The notes: generated by a model from the sequence alone, not told the origin. A DNA stretch of 64,000 bases from Bellilinea sp040754815 (GCA_040754815.1 JBFMBX010000004.1:186001-250000); one strand, 5' to 3'. Counted from the first letter of the stretch, positions 17,304 through 26,264 are shown. Program-made: numbers and translations.

Positions 17304-18617
17304 ATGAGCAGGAAAATAAAGAATCAAATTCCCTTATTAATTACCATCACCTTCCTCAGCATTTTCTATTTTATGGGAGTTGGCGAAGTTCCCTTTCACC
17401 CTGACGAAAGCACCCAAATATTCATGGGCCGGGACATAGAATTATTGTTTTCTCAACCCTCAGCCGTGAAATTTAATCCCGAAGACGCAGACAATTTACG
17501 CCAGAAATATCGTTTACTAGATCCCCCTTTAAGCCGCTGGTTCATCGGTTCGGCACAAATTCTATTTAAATTACCTCCTCTTGAAAACGATTGGGATTGG
17601 TCAAAATCCTGGGATGATAACATCCGAAACGGCGCACTGCCCTCCGCAGAAATGTTGATCATTGCCCGGTTGGCGGTCTGTTTCGTATTTCCCGCCACTC
17701 TTTACCTCTCCTACCAGATCGGACAATCTCTGGGGGGCAAGCCCACAGCGTGGCTTAATCTCTTCTTAACCGCTCTGAATGCTCTCGTCCTTCTCCATAC
17801 CCGCCGGGCTATGGCAGAAAGTTTACTGATATTCTTTTACTGCATGACCCTGTACTGGGCGGTTAAACCACAAAAACCTACCTGGCTCATCGCATTGCCG
17901 GCCGCACTGGCATTCAACGCCAAATATTCGGCAGTCTCATTATTTCTTACAGGCACCATCTTCTGCTTTTTTTACCCTCCCAAACATCCAAACAAGACAA
18001 ACATCTTGAAATCTTTACTATTTTATGCTCTCCTCTGTATTTTGATAACATTTCTCCTCAACCCCGTCCTGTGGAATTCACCACTGAAAGCCGTTAAAGC
18101 AGCAGCTTTAGAACGCCAGACTTTATTAGAGGCTCAAACTAAAGCTATCGGCAGTTATAATCCTGCCCAGACTCCCTCGACCCTATCGGGCCGATTGTTA
18201 GCCGTGGTTGCTCAAGTGTATATCGCCCCGCCTGCGGTTGCAGATGTGGGGAATTATCTGACCGCTACTCAACCACAAAGCAGCATCTATTTTTCCCGAC
18301 CGTGGAACGACCTGACCAGTGGTTTTTTCAGAGGCGGCTTTTTACTCGCCTTCTCACTGATCGGCTTGATTTTGATGATCAGACATCAATTTAGCACAAG
18401 TGTAAAATTGCCCAACCCGCAATTTTTGTTTATCCTCGCCTTCCTGTTCCAAATCGCTGCCATTCTGATTGGGATTCCATTATCCTTTCAACGCTACTAC
18501 CTTCCCTTGCTGCCCTACATCACCATTTTCATCGCCTATGCAGTTGAGGCCGGTCTTTGCTCAGGTTTGAACCACTCACCCCAAAAGGCAGATTCATCCA
18601 TCAATATGCCTTCTTAA
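17304..18617 (+). CDS. PMT-like membrane glycosyltransferase
   Basis: Polytopic protein of 437 residues with about 9-10 membrane segments. The first outer loop VPFHPDESTQIFMGRDIE holds the acidic Asp-Glu pair expected for GT-C enzymes; LLDPPLSRWFIG follows where the family has its second conserved loop. It lacks a long C-terminal soluble domain, ending shortly after the last membrane segment. Transcribed alone and divergently from the glycosyltransferase pair to its left. No Shine-Dalgarno sequence is evident before the ATG. A strong hairpin terminator follows. Confidence 0.8.
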   Translation: MSRKIKNQIPLLITITFLSIFYFMGVGEVPFHPDESTQIFMGRDIELLFSQPSAVKFNPEDADNLRQKYRLLDPPLSRWFIGSAQILFKLPPLENDWDWSKSWDDNIRNGALPSAEMLIIARLAVCFVFPATLYLSYQIGQSLGGKPTAWLNLFLTALNALVLLHTRRAMAESLLIFFYCMTLYWAVKPQKPTWLIALPAALAFNAKYSAVSLFLTGTIFCFFYPPKHPNKTNILKSLLFYALLCILITFLLNPVLWNSPLKAVKAAALERQTLLEAQTKAIGSYNPAQTPSTLSGRLLAVVAQVYIAPPAVADVGNYLTATQPQSSIYFSRPWNDLTSGFFRGGFLLAFSLIGLILMIRHQFSTSVKLPNPQFLFILAFLFQIAAILIGIPLSFQRYYLPLLPYITIFIAYAVEAGLCSGLNHSPQKADSSINMPS

Positions 18618-18622
18618 ATAAA

Positions 18623-18663
18623 AACAATTTTGGTGTGTTTCTTTCAGACACACCAAAATTGTT
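18623..18663. terminator. Bidirectional intrinsic terminator
   Basis: Perfect 16-bp inverted repeat (18623-18638 with 18648-18663) around a 9-base loop. On the minus strand it is followed by TTTTATTT, a good U-tract for the acetyltransferase gene. On the plus strand the trailing CTCTTTA is poorer, serving the glycosyltransferase gene. Confidence 0.85.
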
Positions 18664-18689
18664 CTCTTTATCTTACTTAATCTTTGGGC

Positions 18690-19817
18690 TTAAATATGTT
18701 TGTAATAAACCCGATGATTTTTGTAGGGCTTCGCCCCCACATTGATTAAGTCTTTGCGCATTTGCACAGCCGTTTCGGCCACCTGAGTCAATTCAAAATG
18801 CTCAAACCCATATTCTTTGATGGTTTTGTCCATTTCAGAATAGAGCAATGCATTTCCTCCCCTTCCCTGATATTCTGGTAGAATGCCCGCCCCGTTCAAC
18901 GAAACCCATTTTGTCCGTTTCATTTCAGCCAGCAGGTCAATAATCGCCCAGGGTGTCAGTCGCCCCTTTGCGCGTTGTAACGCTGCCGAAACATCTGGAA
19001 AGCCGAAAAGGAATCCAACGATCTTTTCTCCATAGAGAATGACTTTAATAAGCCGCGGATCGGCAATGGTGATCAGATTTTGAACCACAAAATCAATTTC
19101 TCTTTGGGTCAGGGGATAATACTCCCAGTTATTAACAAAGGTCTTGTTATAAGCATCTCCAATCTGGTAGGCATAGGCTTTCAGCTCTCGTTTGGTGTTG
19201 AAAGTCACAACCCGGAAGGTGCCTTTTTCTTTCACCCGCTCGGCCACCAGATGAACCTTCTCCGGCATCTTGAATGAATCTCGATGCAGGTAACAGGAAA
19301 CGAAATCCACTTCCTTTTGAAAACCCAGATTTTCAACCAATTTGACATAGTAAGGAGGATTGTAATTCATCATCACCATCATTTGGCGATGCTCAAAACC
19401 CTCGATTTGGATACCATAACCATCGAAAGGACTCAATCCTTTTGGACCAACAACTTCATTAAGTCCACGCGCATGAGCCCACTCGAACACCCGATTGAAA
19501 AGTGCATCAGCCACTTCCTGGTCATCCACGCATTCAAACAAATAAAACTGTGCCTGATGGGTATCATGATACGCATTGAACAGTTTATTTTCCAATGCTC
19601 CAATCCGTCCAACCATCTCTCCGTTCCGCCGTGCAACAAAAAACTCCCCTTCCGAATGCTCATAAAAGGGATGTTTGTTTGGATTGAGCATCAGTTTGAT
19701 ATCACTGAGGATGGGAGGTACCCATTGGGGAATATTCTTATAAATCTTGAAAGGGAATTCCACGAATTCATTGACTGCTTTCTTGTTGGATAAGTCCACT
19801 TTTTCAACAGAAATCAT
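18690..19817 (-). CDS. GNAT-like N-acyltransferase
   Basis: Protein of 375 residues. The N-terminal pattern FPFKIYKNIPQWVPPILSDI and the later GRGGNALLYSEMDKTIKEYG resemble large GNAT-fold acyltransferase-like proteins that are widespread but poorly characterised. The acyl-CoA P-loop-like segment GILPEYQGRGGNALLY lies near 315-330. Substrate unknown. Transcribed alone: a good promoter (19889-19862), a GAGGT ribosome site before the ATG, and the hairpin at 18623-18663 behind the stop. Neighbours give no functional hint. Confidence 0.7.
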   Translation of the reverse strand: MISVEKVDLSNKKAVNEFVEFPFKIYKNIPQWVPPILSDIKLMLNPNKHPFYEHSEGEFFVARRNGEMVGRIGALENKLFNAYHDTHQAQFYLFECVDDQEVADALFNRVFEWAHARGLNEVVGPKGLSPFDGYGIQIEGFEHRQMMVMMNYNPPYYVKLVENLGFQKEVDFVSCYLHRDSFKMPEKVHLVAERVKEKGTFRVVTFNTKRELKAYAYQIGDAYNKTFVNNWEYYPLTQREIDFVVQNLITIADPRLIKVILYGEKIVGFLFGFPDVSAALQRAKGRLTPWAIIDLLAEMKRTKWVSLNGAGILPEYQGRGGNALLYSEMDKTIKEYGFEHFELTQVAETAVQMRKDLINVGAKPYKNHRVYYKHI

Positions 19818-19861
19818 TTTGACCTCGCTGAATAGGATAATAAAGGATAAATACTATTGAG

Positions 19862-19889
19862 AGTATACCCCCATTTTTCAGCAGTACAA
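19862..19889 (-). promoter_or_regulatory. Promoter of the acyltransferase gene
   Basis: On the minus strand TTGTAC (19889-19884) and TATACT (19867-19862) with a 16-base spacer, 45 bases before the ATG. Confidence 0.65.
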
Positions 19890-19978
19890 GATGATATGAC
19901 GGTTGTATTTCGATGATATTCCCCGCAAATTATTAGAGTTTTAAGGTATGATTGATAAAGAATTGAGGGCAGTAAAAA

Positions 19979-22033
19979 ATGACCAATCGTTTAATCCACG
20001 AAACCTCCCCCTATCTTCTTCAACATGCCCAAAATCCGGTGGACTGGTATCCATGGGGGGAGGAAGCGCTCAACAAAGCAAAATCAGAAGACAAGCCAAT
20101 CTTCCTTTCCATTGGATATGCCGCATGTCACTGGTGCCATGTCATGGAAGAGGAATCCTTTAAAGACCCCCTGCTTGCTTCTTTCCTCAATAAGTACTTT
20201 GTTTCAATCAAAGTGGATCGCGAGGAACGCCCCGATCTGGATAATCTCTACATGAGTGCCGTGGTTTCAATGACCGGTCAGGGCGGCTGGCCTATGAGCG
20301 TGTTTCTGACCCCGACCTTGCAACCTTTCTACGGTGGCACCTACTTTCCTCCGGTTCCAAGATATGGAATGCCATCGTTCATCGAAGTTCTACAGGGTAT
20401 TCAAAGAGTCTGGCAAACAGAGCGAGAAAGCATACACTCGATCTCCGAAAAAATCACCCAATATCTTCAAGAAACAAATCAATGGCAAGCCGTTAACTCA
20501 CCACAAATTGAAAACACATGGCTGGATCAGGCAACTCAATCCCTCATCCAGTATTACGACCGCCAAAATGGTGGTTGGGGAAGAGCGCCAAAATTCCCCC
20601 AACCCATGGTGATTGACTTTCTTATCCATCGGTACTTTCGCAAGAATCCACAAACCTTTGAAATTGTTCAACATGGGTTGGATATGATGCAAAAAGGTGG
20701 TTTGTGGGATGCAGTGGGAGGAGGATTTCATCGGTACAGTACCGACAGCCGTTGGCTTGTCCCTCATTTTGAGAAAATGCTTTATGATAACGCTCTATTG
20801 GCTCAGGCTTATCTCCACGCATATCTGATAACAGGAAACCTGACCTATCGCCGCACTTGCGAACGCACGCTTGAGTTCATTTTGCGCGAAATGACCCATC
20901 CCCAGGGAGGTTTTTATTCCAGCCTGGATGCCGATTCAGAAGGTGAAGAGGGAAAGTTTTACCTGTGGAGCAAATCGGAAATCATCGCCGTTTTACAAGA
21001 ACAACCTCTGCGAGATATTTTTACTTTCACCTATCCCTTACCTGAAGAGGGAAATTACGAAGGCAAAATCATTCTGCAAAGCCGCGCTTCCCCTGTGGAT
21101 ATTGCGCAGGAATTGAATATTTCGGCGGATGAGTACCTTTCACTTTTAGAAAAGGCGTATGAGAAATTGCTAATTTACCGTTCAACTCGCCCTCGCCCCA
21201 ACACGGACGATAAAATCATCGTTTCGTGGAATGCTTTAGCCTTACGCGCCTTTGCCGAAGCGGGCTATTTTTTAAAACGTGCCGATTTTCTTCAAGCCGC
21301 CCGGAACAATGCCGCCTTTTTACTGGATAATATGCTCATCAATGATACCCTCTACCGCACGTGGCGGAATGGAAATTGCCGCACGCCCGCATTTTTGGAA
21401 GATTACGCCGGCTTAGCAGTTGCGATGCTGGTGCTTTATCAATTTGATGGAAATCCCCGCTGGTTTACCGCAGCCGGTAAACTGATTGAGTACATGCTCG
21501 CCGAATTTCGCGACCCCAAAGGCGGCTTTTACGATACTCCCCGTACTTCCTCCAATTTACCCGTCCTTCCCAAATACCCGCAGGATAATCCCATACCATC
21601 GGGCAATGCCTTAGCCGCTCATGCGCTTATCCTCTTTTCGGCCTTTGAGGAAAATTCCCCCTATTTTGAAACAGCAGTTTCGCTACTCGCCACCCTCCAA
21701 CAAACAGCCGCAGAATATCCAACCGCATTTGCCTATTGGCTCCAGATACAGGATTTCGCCGCTGGCCCTATACAGCAAATCGCATTGATTTATCCTCCAC
21801 ATTCACCCACCGATTACAGAAAATGGTTGAACCCCACAACGACTCCATACCATCCGCGTCGTATTCTGGCTCATACCCCCACCCCGGCCTCCAGCGATCT
21901 GCCGGCGATATTAAAAACCAAATCTCTTTTAGAAAACCGGGTAACCGCTTATATTTGTCAAAACTTTTCCTGCAAACAGCCGTTGACCGATTTAGACGCG
22001 TATGCCCGCACAATTTCAGAAGGATTTGAATAA
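19979..22033 (+). CDS. YyaL-like thioredoxin-domain protein (DUF255)
   Basis: Protein of 684 residues, full length for the YyaL/SSP411 family. The N-terminal thioredoxin-like domain includes the family motif SYLLQHAQNPVDWYPWGEEAL and the CHWCHVM redox-like motif near 50-56. The remainder is an alpha/alpha-barrel related to glycosidase and N-acetylglucosamine epimerase folds (GGGFHRYSTDSRWLVPHFEKML is characteristic). Function is not established in the family; a role in nucleotide-sugar or protein handling has been guessed. GAGGG lies about 8 bases before the ATG. Its 3' end overlaps the convergent hydrolase gene by 76 bases. Confidence 0.88.
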   Translation: MTNRLIHETSPYLLQHAQNPVDWYPWGEEALNKAKSEDKPIFLSIGYAACHWCHVMEEESFKDPLLASFLNKYFVSIKVDREERPDLDNLYMSAVVSMTGQGGWPMSVFLTPTLQPFYGGTYFPPVPRYGMPSFIEVLQGIQRVWQTERESIHSISEKITQYLQETNQWQAVNSPQIENTWLDQATQSLIQYYDRQNGGWGRAPKFPQPMVIDFLIHRYFRKNPQTFEIVQHGLDMMQKGGLWDAVGGGFHRYSTDSRWLVPHFEKMLYDNALLAQAYLHAYLITGNLTYRRTCERTLEFILREMTHPQGGFYSSLDADSEGEEGKFYLWSKSEIIAVLQEQPLRDIFTFTYPLPEEGNYEGKIILQSRASPVDIAQELNISADEYLSLLEKAYEKLLIYRSTRPRPNTDDKIIVSWNALALRAFAEAGYFLKRADFLQAARNNAAFLLDNMLINDTLYRTWRNGNCRTPAFLEDYAGLAVAMLVLYQFDGNPRWFTAAGKLIEYMLAEFRDPKGGFYDTPRTSSNLPVLPKYPQDNPIPSGNALAAHALILFSAFEENSPYFETAVSLLATLQQTAAEYPTAFAYWLQIQDFAAGPIQQIALIYPPHSPTDYRKWLNPTTTPYHPRRILAHTPTPASSDLPAILKTKSLLENRVTAYICQNFSCKQPLTDLDAYARTISEGFE

Positions 22034-22791
22034 AAAGCCAGCATCAGACGATTAAACAACGCTGGTTGATCAATGGGTAAAGCATGTCCGGCATTTTCAA
22101 TGATCACATGAGCAGCATTCGGAAGTAAGGAAACCAGATTCATTTGGAGAGCTAACGGAACGGTTGTATCTCTCTCGCCGCTCACTACCAGCACAGGGTT
22201 AGAAATCCGCTTTGCCAGTCTCGTACCATCGAAAAGCGCTAAAGATAGCATAGCCTTGCGATAGACTACCGGATTTGCCTGTTGTATGCTTTCTTCCAGC
22301 ATTTTTCTGAATAACTTTTTTTCCTCTTCGGGAAAGATTCTTTTCGCTACCAGTTTTGCTTGCGAGCGCGGAGAAACCAGGAATGCGCGCAGTCCCCGCC
22401 GGAGAAAATACCACGTTTCGTTCCATCTTTTCGGTCGTAATACTGCAAAAGTATTCACAAGGATACTCATCTGAAAGATCTGCGGATAATCCGCAGCCAG
22501 TTTAAGTCCAATTACACCTCCCATCGAAATTCCCAATAATCCGCAACTGGAAATATTCCTTTCATTCAAAAGATTAACTACTTCCTGACATACCCTATCC
22601 AGTGACCATTCTTTTCCACTGAAGGTAGAACGTCCAAACCCCGGTAAATCCGGTGCCACAGCACGAAAGCCCCCTCCTGCAAGTGCAGGAATCTGAAAAT
22701 GCCACGATTGTGCGTTGGCTCCCAAACCATGCAGCATCAGAATTGGGAATTGAGCGGGATTTCCTTCGTCAATGATGTACATTCTTTTCAT
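21958..22791 (-). CDS. Alpha/beta hydrolase
   Basis: Alpha/beta-hydrolase fold protein of 277 residues. The oxyanion motif LMLHGLGANAQSW, nucleophile elbow GISMGG, acid GERDTTVP and catalytic His AGHALP are all present. The substrate, an ester or a C-C bond, cannot be decided. The last 25 codons overlap the 3' end of the convergent YyaL gene. The ATG lies 80 bases from the divergent murA start. Confidence 0.85.
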   Translation of the reverse strand: MKRMYIIDEGNPAQFPILMLHGLGANAQSWHFQIPALAGGGFRAVAPDLPGFGRSTFSGKEWSLDRVCQEVVNLLNERNISSCGLLGISMGGVIGLKLAADYPQIFQMSILVNTFAVLRPKRWNETWYFLRRGLRAFLVSPRSQAKLVAKRIFPEEEKKLFRKMLEESIQQANPVVYRKAMLSLALFDGTRLAKRISNPVLVVSGERDTTVPLALQMNLVSLLPNAAHVIIENAGHALPIDQPALFNRLMLAFYSNPSEIVRAYASKSVNGCLQEKF

Positions 22792-22841
22792 CCTTTGAGT
22801 TTAATTTCACAAGTTTGGCGTTTTCATTTTCTCTAATGATT

Positions 22842-22847
22842 TATAAT
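22842..22847 (+). promoter_or_regulatory. Candidate -10 box of murA
   Basis: Perfect TATAAT 25 bases before the murA ATG. TTTTCA 15 bases upstream and TTGGCG 21 bases upstream are imperfect -35 candidates. Confidence 0.5.
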
Positions 22848-22871
22848 ACTATCAACAGCACGGAGGTACAA

Positions 22872-24152
22872 ATGGAAAAATTTATTATCGAGGGAAGACA
22901 TCCATTACACGGAGAAGTAACTCCGGCAGGGAATAAAAATGCAGCCTTGCCTTTGCTGGCTGCCTGTATTCTTACCGACGAGCCAGTTATATTACGGAAT
23001 GTGCCTGATATTCTGGACGTGCGCGCCATGCGTGCATTACTGGAAAGTCTGGGTGTGGAAATCCTCCCTCTGGATAACCACACCTGGCGGGTTCAGGCCA
23101 AAGAAATCAGACCGGCGGATTTGGATCCCGATCTAACCAGAAAAATTCGCGCCTCAATTCTTCTCGCCGGCCCGATGACCGCACGAATGGGTGAGTTACG
23201 GTTGCCCCCTCCGGGTGGTGATGTGATCGGACGCCGCCGAGTTGACACTCATATACTGGCCCTGACTAAACTGGGCGCCAAAGTAACTTATGATCGTTAT
23301 TTTTACTTTTCAGCAAACGGTCTGACTGGTGCTGATATTTTGCTGGATGAGGCCAGTGTAACTGCCACCGAAAATGCCATCATGGCCTGTGTAACCGCCA
23401 GAGGGAAAAGCGTCATCCGCAATGCGGCCTCTGAACCTCATATTCAGGAACTTTGTCATTTCCTCAATTCGCTGGGGGCAAAAATTGAAAATATCGGCTC
23501 TAACACTTTACACATCACCGGCGTTGAAAAACTCCATGGCGGAGAATTTACTATCGGTCCGGATTATCTGGAAGTGGTCAGTTTCATTGGCGCAGCAGCA
23601 GTTACTCATGGGGAAATCTGGATTCGCAATGCCGGCAACCAGTATCTGGATATGATTCGCCTTGTATTCGGCCGGCTTGGGGTACACTGGGAAACCAGCG
23701 GCGATGATATTTATGTACCTGCTGATCAAAAACTGGTCATTGAACCCGATTTAGGAAACGCAATTCCCGAAATCAGCGTAATGCCCTGGCCTGCTTTTCC
23801 AACCGATCTGATGAGTATTGCGCTTGTCGTTGCAACCCAATCCAAAGGTACCGTCCTCTTCCATGACTGGATGTACCCCAGCCGCATGTTTTTCACTGAC
23901 AAACTGGTGGGAATGGGAGCTCAAATTGTATTATGCGATCCGCACCGCTGCATCGTTCAAGGCCCAACCGAACTTTATGGGGAGAAAATGGAAAGCCCGG
24001 ATATTCGAGCCGGAATGGCACTGGTGCTGGCAGCCCTTTCAGCCAAAGGTACTTCTGTGATTCGTAATATCGGTCAAATTGACCGCGGTTACGAAAAAGT
24101 TGATCAAAAATTGGCCGCTTTGGGAGCAAAAATCCAGAGAGTAAGCGAATAA
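22872..24152 (+). CDS. murA: UDP-N-acetylglucosamine 1-carboxyvinyltransferase
   Basis: MurA transfers enolpyruvate from PEP to UDP-GlcNAc, the first committed step of peptidoglycan synthesis in the cytoplasm. The protein has 426 residues, the normal length. N-terminal GNKNAALPLLAACILTDEP contains the catalytic Lys. The usual fosfomycin-target loop with Cys (or Asp) is not plain: the region reads LRLPPPGGDVIGRRRVDTHI, with Asp where many enzymes have Cys followed by R-P-I/V-D, a change linked to fosfomycin resistance in other species. The ATG at 22872 follows GGAGGT by 4 bases, so the longer frame from 22815 is rejected. A strong terminator follows. Confidence 0.92.
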   Translation: MEKFIIEGRHPLHGEVTPAGNKNAALPLLAACILTDEPVILRNVPDILDVRAMRALLESLGVEILPLDNHTWRVQAKEIRPADLDPDLTRKIRASILLAGPMTARMGELRLPPPGGDVIGRRRVDTHILALTKLGAKVTYDRYFYFSANGLTGADILLDEASVTATENAIMACVTARGKSVIRNAASEPHIQELCHFLNSLGAKIENIGSNTLHITGVEKLHGGEFTIGPDYLEVVSFIGAAAVTHGEIWIRNAGNQYLDMIRLVFGRLGVHWETSGDDIYVPADQKLVIEPDLGNAIPEISVMPWPAFPTDLMSIALVVATQSKGTVLFHDWMYPSRMFFTDKLVGMGAQIVLCDPHRCIVQGPTELYGEKMESPDIRAGMALVLAALSAKGTSVIRNIGQIDRGYEKVDQKLAALGAKIQRVSE

Positions 24153-24160
24153 TTGAAGAT

Positions 24161-24193
24161 AAAAAATCCCGGCTGATTTCACCGGGATTTTTT
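24161..24193. terminator. Bidirectional terminator between murA and trxA
   Basis: A 12-bp perfect stem (24161-24172 with 24182-24193) around a 9-base loop; the arms themselves supply A- and T-runs on either strand. Confidence 0.85.
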
Positions 24194-24206
24194 ATTTAAC
24201 CTGAGA

Positions 24207-24566
24207 TCAATTTTTATTGGTTGTCGCGTTTTGTACCACTTCCAAAAATTGATTTAGCACCTCACGGAGCATTCCCTCCGGTAAAGCCCCTACCTGCCGG
24301 TGAATGACCTTTCCATTGGCAATAAACAACATGGTCGGGATTCCCTGAACACCATATCGCATAGCCCATTCCGGGTTTTCGTCTGTGTTTACTTTGGCAA
24401 CGATTAATTTACCGGCATATTCGGCTGCAATTTTATCCAGAATCGGTGCAACCATTCGGCAGGGACCGCACCACGGTGCCCAGAAGTCCACAATAACCGG
24501 CAAACTCGACTGAAGAACCGTTTTCTCAAACGCCGCATCGGTTACATGAACTGGCTCTTTGATCAT
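24207..24566 (-). CDS. trxA: Thioredoxin
   Basis: Thioredoxin of 119 residues with the active site WAPWCGPCRMVAPIL and the conserved cis-Pro in GIPTMLFI. Acts as a cytoplasmic disulfide reductant, normally with thioredoxin reductase, which is not in the window. CTCCTC at 24572-24577 is a strong ribosome site read on the minus strand. Monocistronic, with its own promoter and the shared terminator after it. Confidence 0.92.
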   Translation of the reverse strand: MIKEPVHVTDAAFEKTVLQSSLPVIVDFWAPWCGPCRMVAPILDKIAAEYAGKLIVAKVNTDENPEWAMRYGVQGIPTMLFIANGKVIHRQVGALPEGMLREVLNQFLEVVQNATTNKN

Positions 24567-24586
24567 TTTTTCTCCTCAATAAGTGT

Positions 24587-24615
24587 AATATAAACCTGAG
24601 TATACCATCTGGTAA
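24587..24615 (-). promoter_or_regulatory. Promoter of trxA
   Basis: Minus-strand TTACCA (24615-24610) and TATATT (24592-24587) with a 17-base spacer. A second possible -10, TATACT, overlaps the spacer. Confidence 0.5.
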
Positions 24616-24730
24616 AAAATCCATGGTAATTAGATTCAAATTCCCCAAAAAAGTTACAGCCATTCTGTTTTTATAAGCCATTTGCTGCAGAACTTTTCAA
24701 ATAACGCTTGACTTTGAATGTCAAAACCCG

Positions 24731-25471
24731 CTAGTCGGCCACCTTTTTTGACCCTTCTCTTGAAAAATCAACGAACCGATAACCAACACCCCTCTCCGTC
24801 AAGATATATTTGGGATTGGCCGGATCTTTTTCTAGTTTCTGACGCAAATAATTGATATACAGCCTCACATAGTGAGGTTCATCACGGTATTCATACCCCC
24901 ATACTTTCGAGAGTAGTTGATCATAAGTCATCACCCAGCCCGCATTTTGAACCAGGTGATATAACAAACGATATTCCGTTGGCCTGAGCTTGACCAGCTT
25001 CCCCTCAACCCATACCTCTCTTCTTCCAAAATCAATTTTCAAACGATCGTCTATTTCGTAAACTTCCTTCGCACCAAAACCGCTTGCTTCGGTGCGGCGC
25101 AGTACCGCCTTTACCCGACTGACCAGTTCGCGAGGGCTGAAAGGTTTGGTCACATAATCATCTGCGCCTAACTCCAGTCCCCGCACTCGATCATCCTCTT
25201 CTCCTTTGGCAGTTAACATGATCACCGGCACATTGCTGATCTCACGGATCATCTTTAAAACTTCAAAGCCGTCCAAATCAGGCATCATCACATCCAAAAT
25301 GACCACATCCGGCATGGCATCCCTGAGTTGTTGAATTGCTTCTAATCCACGGTGCGCTTCAACCACCCGGAATCCATCGTGTTCCAGATTGAGCCGAATA
25401 AAGCGAGCCATACGTTCCTCGTCATCTACAACGAGGATGACGCGATTCTTGAAATCTTCATCTTGCGACAT
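24731..25471 (-). CDS. OmpR/PhoB-family response regulator
   Basis: Two-domain regulator of 246 residues. The receiver domain has the acidic pair DDEE, the phosphoacceptor Asp in VVILDVMMPDLDGFEVL at about 59, and the conserved Thr (MLTAKGEEDD) and Lys (YVTKPFS). The C-terminal winged helix (about 140-235) ends in KYILTERGVGYRF. No histidine kinase is adjacent. Instead it is the last gene of the operon that encodes a Ser/Thr kinase, PP2C phosphatase, J-vWA and FHA proteins, only 6 bases after the 79-residue orphan. Control by Ser/Thr phosphorylation or by a distant histidine kinase are both possible. Confidence 0.9.
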   Translation of the reverse strand: MSQDEDFKNRVILVVDDEERMARFIRLNLEHDGFRVVEAHRGLEAIQQLRDAMPDVVILDVMMPDLDGFEVLKMIREISNVPVIMLTAKGEEDDRVRGLELGADDYVTKPFSPRELVSRVKAVLRRTEASGFGAKEVYEIDDRLKIDFGRREVWVEGKLVKLRPTEYRLLYHLVQNAGWVMTYDQLLSKVWGYEYRDEPHYVRLYINYLRQKLEKDPANPKYILTERGVGYRFVDFSREGSKKVAD

Positions 25472-25477
25472 GTTTTT

Positions 25478-25717
25478 TTATTCCCTTACAAAGGTAATGA
25501 TTTCTTCGTCTTCTGCGGCTGGCAGCACTTCGATATAGGTAATACGGCTCATTGGCCACATCACCGTTGTAACATTGGGTTCAAGATAGTGAAGATCTTT
25601 TCCGTCCCGTTTCCGAGGATTTTTTACAATGATCAAATTATCCGTTGGGGATGGCAAAGCATCCACATCTCCAACCACAGGATCTTCATTGACGATGTGT
25701 AATATTAGAGTTGGCAT
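25478..25717 (-). CDS. Small conserved-looking protein of unknown function
   Basis: A 79-residue protein without membrane segments, about a quarter acidic residues, with the central segment NPRKRDGKDLHYL and MWPMSRITYIEVLP. I do not recognise a family; the alternation of short hydrophobic strands would fit a small beta-barrel. It is in tight operon context: 13 bases after the FHA gene stop and 6 bases before the response regulator start, on the same strand. That spacing supports a real gene. It may act in the same signalling pathway. Confidence 0.65.
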   Translation of the reverse strand: MPTLILHIVNEDPVVGDVDALPSPTDNLIIVKNPRKRDGKDLHYLEPNVTTVMWPMSRITYIEVLPAAEDEEIITFVRE

Positions 25718-25730
25718 CGCGAAATCCCGG

Positions 25731-26264
25731 TCACTTGTGAATGATTAATTGAAATTTGAGTTTTCCCAGCGCTATGACATCGCCGTGTTTAACAGGATAA
25801 TCCACATGAGGAACAATTTTTTGCCCGTTAACTCGAGTTCCATTCGCTGAGCCCAGGTCCATAATAGATACCCGTTGTGTTCCAATCTTAATGGCGGCAT
25901 GTAACCGGGAAACACCCTGCGTATAAGCCTCAAACTCCGAAAGATCCACATCAGGTAAAATCGGCTGCCCTTCGGCAATTCTCCCCAAAGAAAACTCTGT
26001 CCGACCACTTAAGTGAATCGTTCTTCCAGAATCAATCATGTGCAAGGAAACCACCGGTTCCACACCGCCCACAGTAATGGGTTCGATTTTTTCTTCCAAT
26101 GGTGGAGCGCTGGTAAAGACCGCACTTCCATTAAGAATATCCGAATTGACTTTTTCCAAATTTTGGGTGGTCATCGTATCTACCGCCGTTAATTGCGCTC
26201 CGCATTCACTGCAAAACAAAGCCCCCGGCAATTCCTGATGTTGACAATTAGGACAACGGATCAT
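25731..26264 (-). CDS. Zinc-ribbon FHA-domain protein
   Basis: Protein of 177 residues. The N-terminal zinc ribbon has CPNCQHQELPGALFCSECG (residues about 4-22). The C-terminal FHA domain (about 85-170) shows the phosphothreonine-binding residues GR in SLGRIAEG, SRLHA, and SANGTRVNG. It should read Thr phosphorylation placed by the kinase encoded in the same operon. The start overlaps the stop of the J-vWA gene as ATGA, indicating translational coupling. No membrane anchor. Confidence 0.88.
   Translation of the reverse strand: MIRCPNCQHQELPGALFCSECGAQLTAVDTMTTQNLEKVNSDILNGSAVFTSAPPLEEKIEPITVGGVEPVVSLHMIDSGRTIHLSGRTEFSLGRIAEGQPILPDVDLSEFEAYTQGVSRLHAAIKIGTQRVSIMDLGSANGTRVNGQKIVPHVDYPVKHGDVIALGKLKFQLIIHK

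Noticed and set aside
24709..24725. TTGAC-N7-GTCAA inverted repeat after the response regulator stop
   Set aside because: Five-base arms are short, with no U-tract and no promoter context; not enough for a terminator or operator call.
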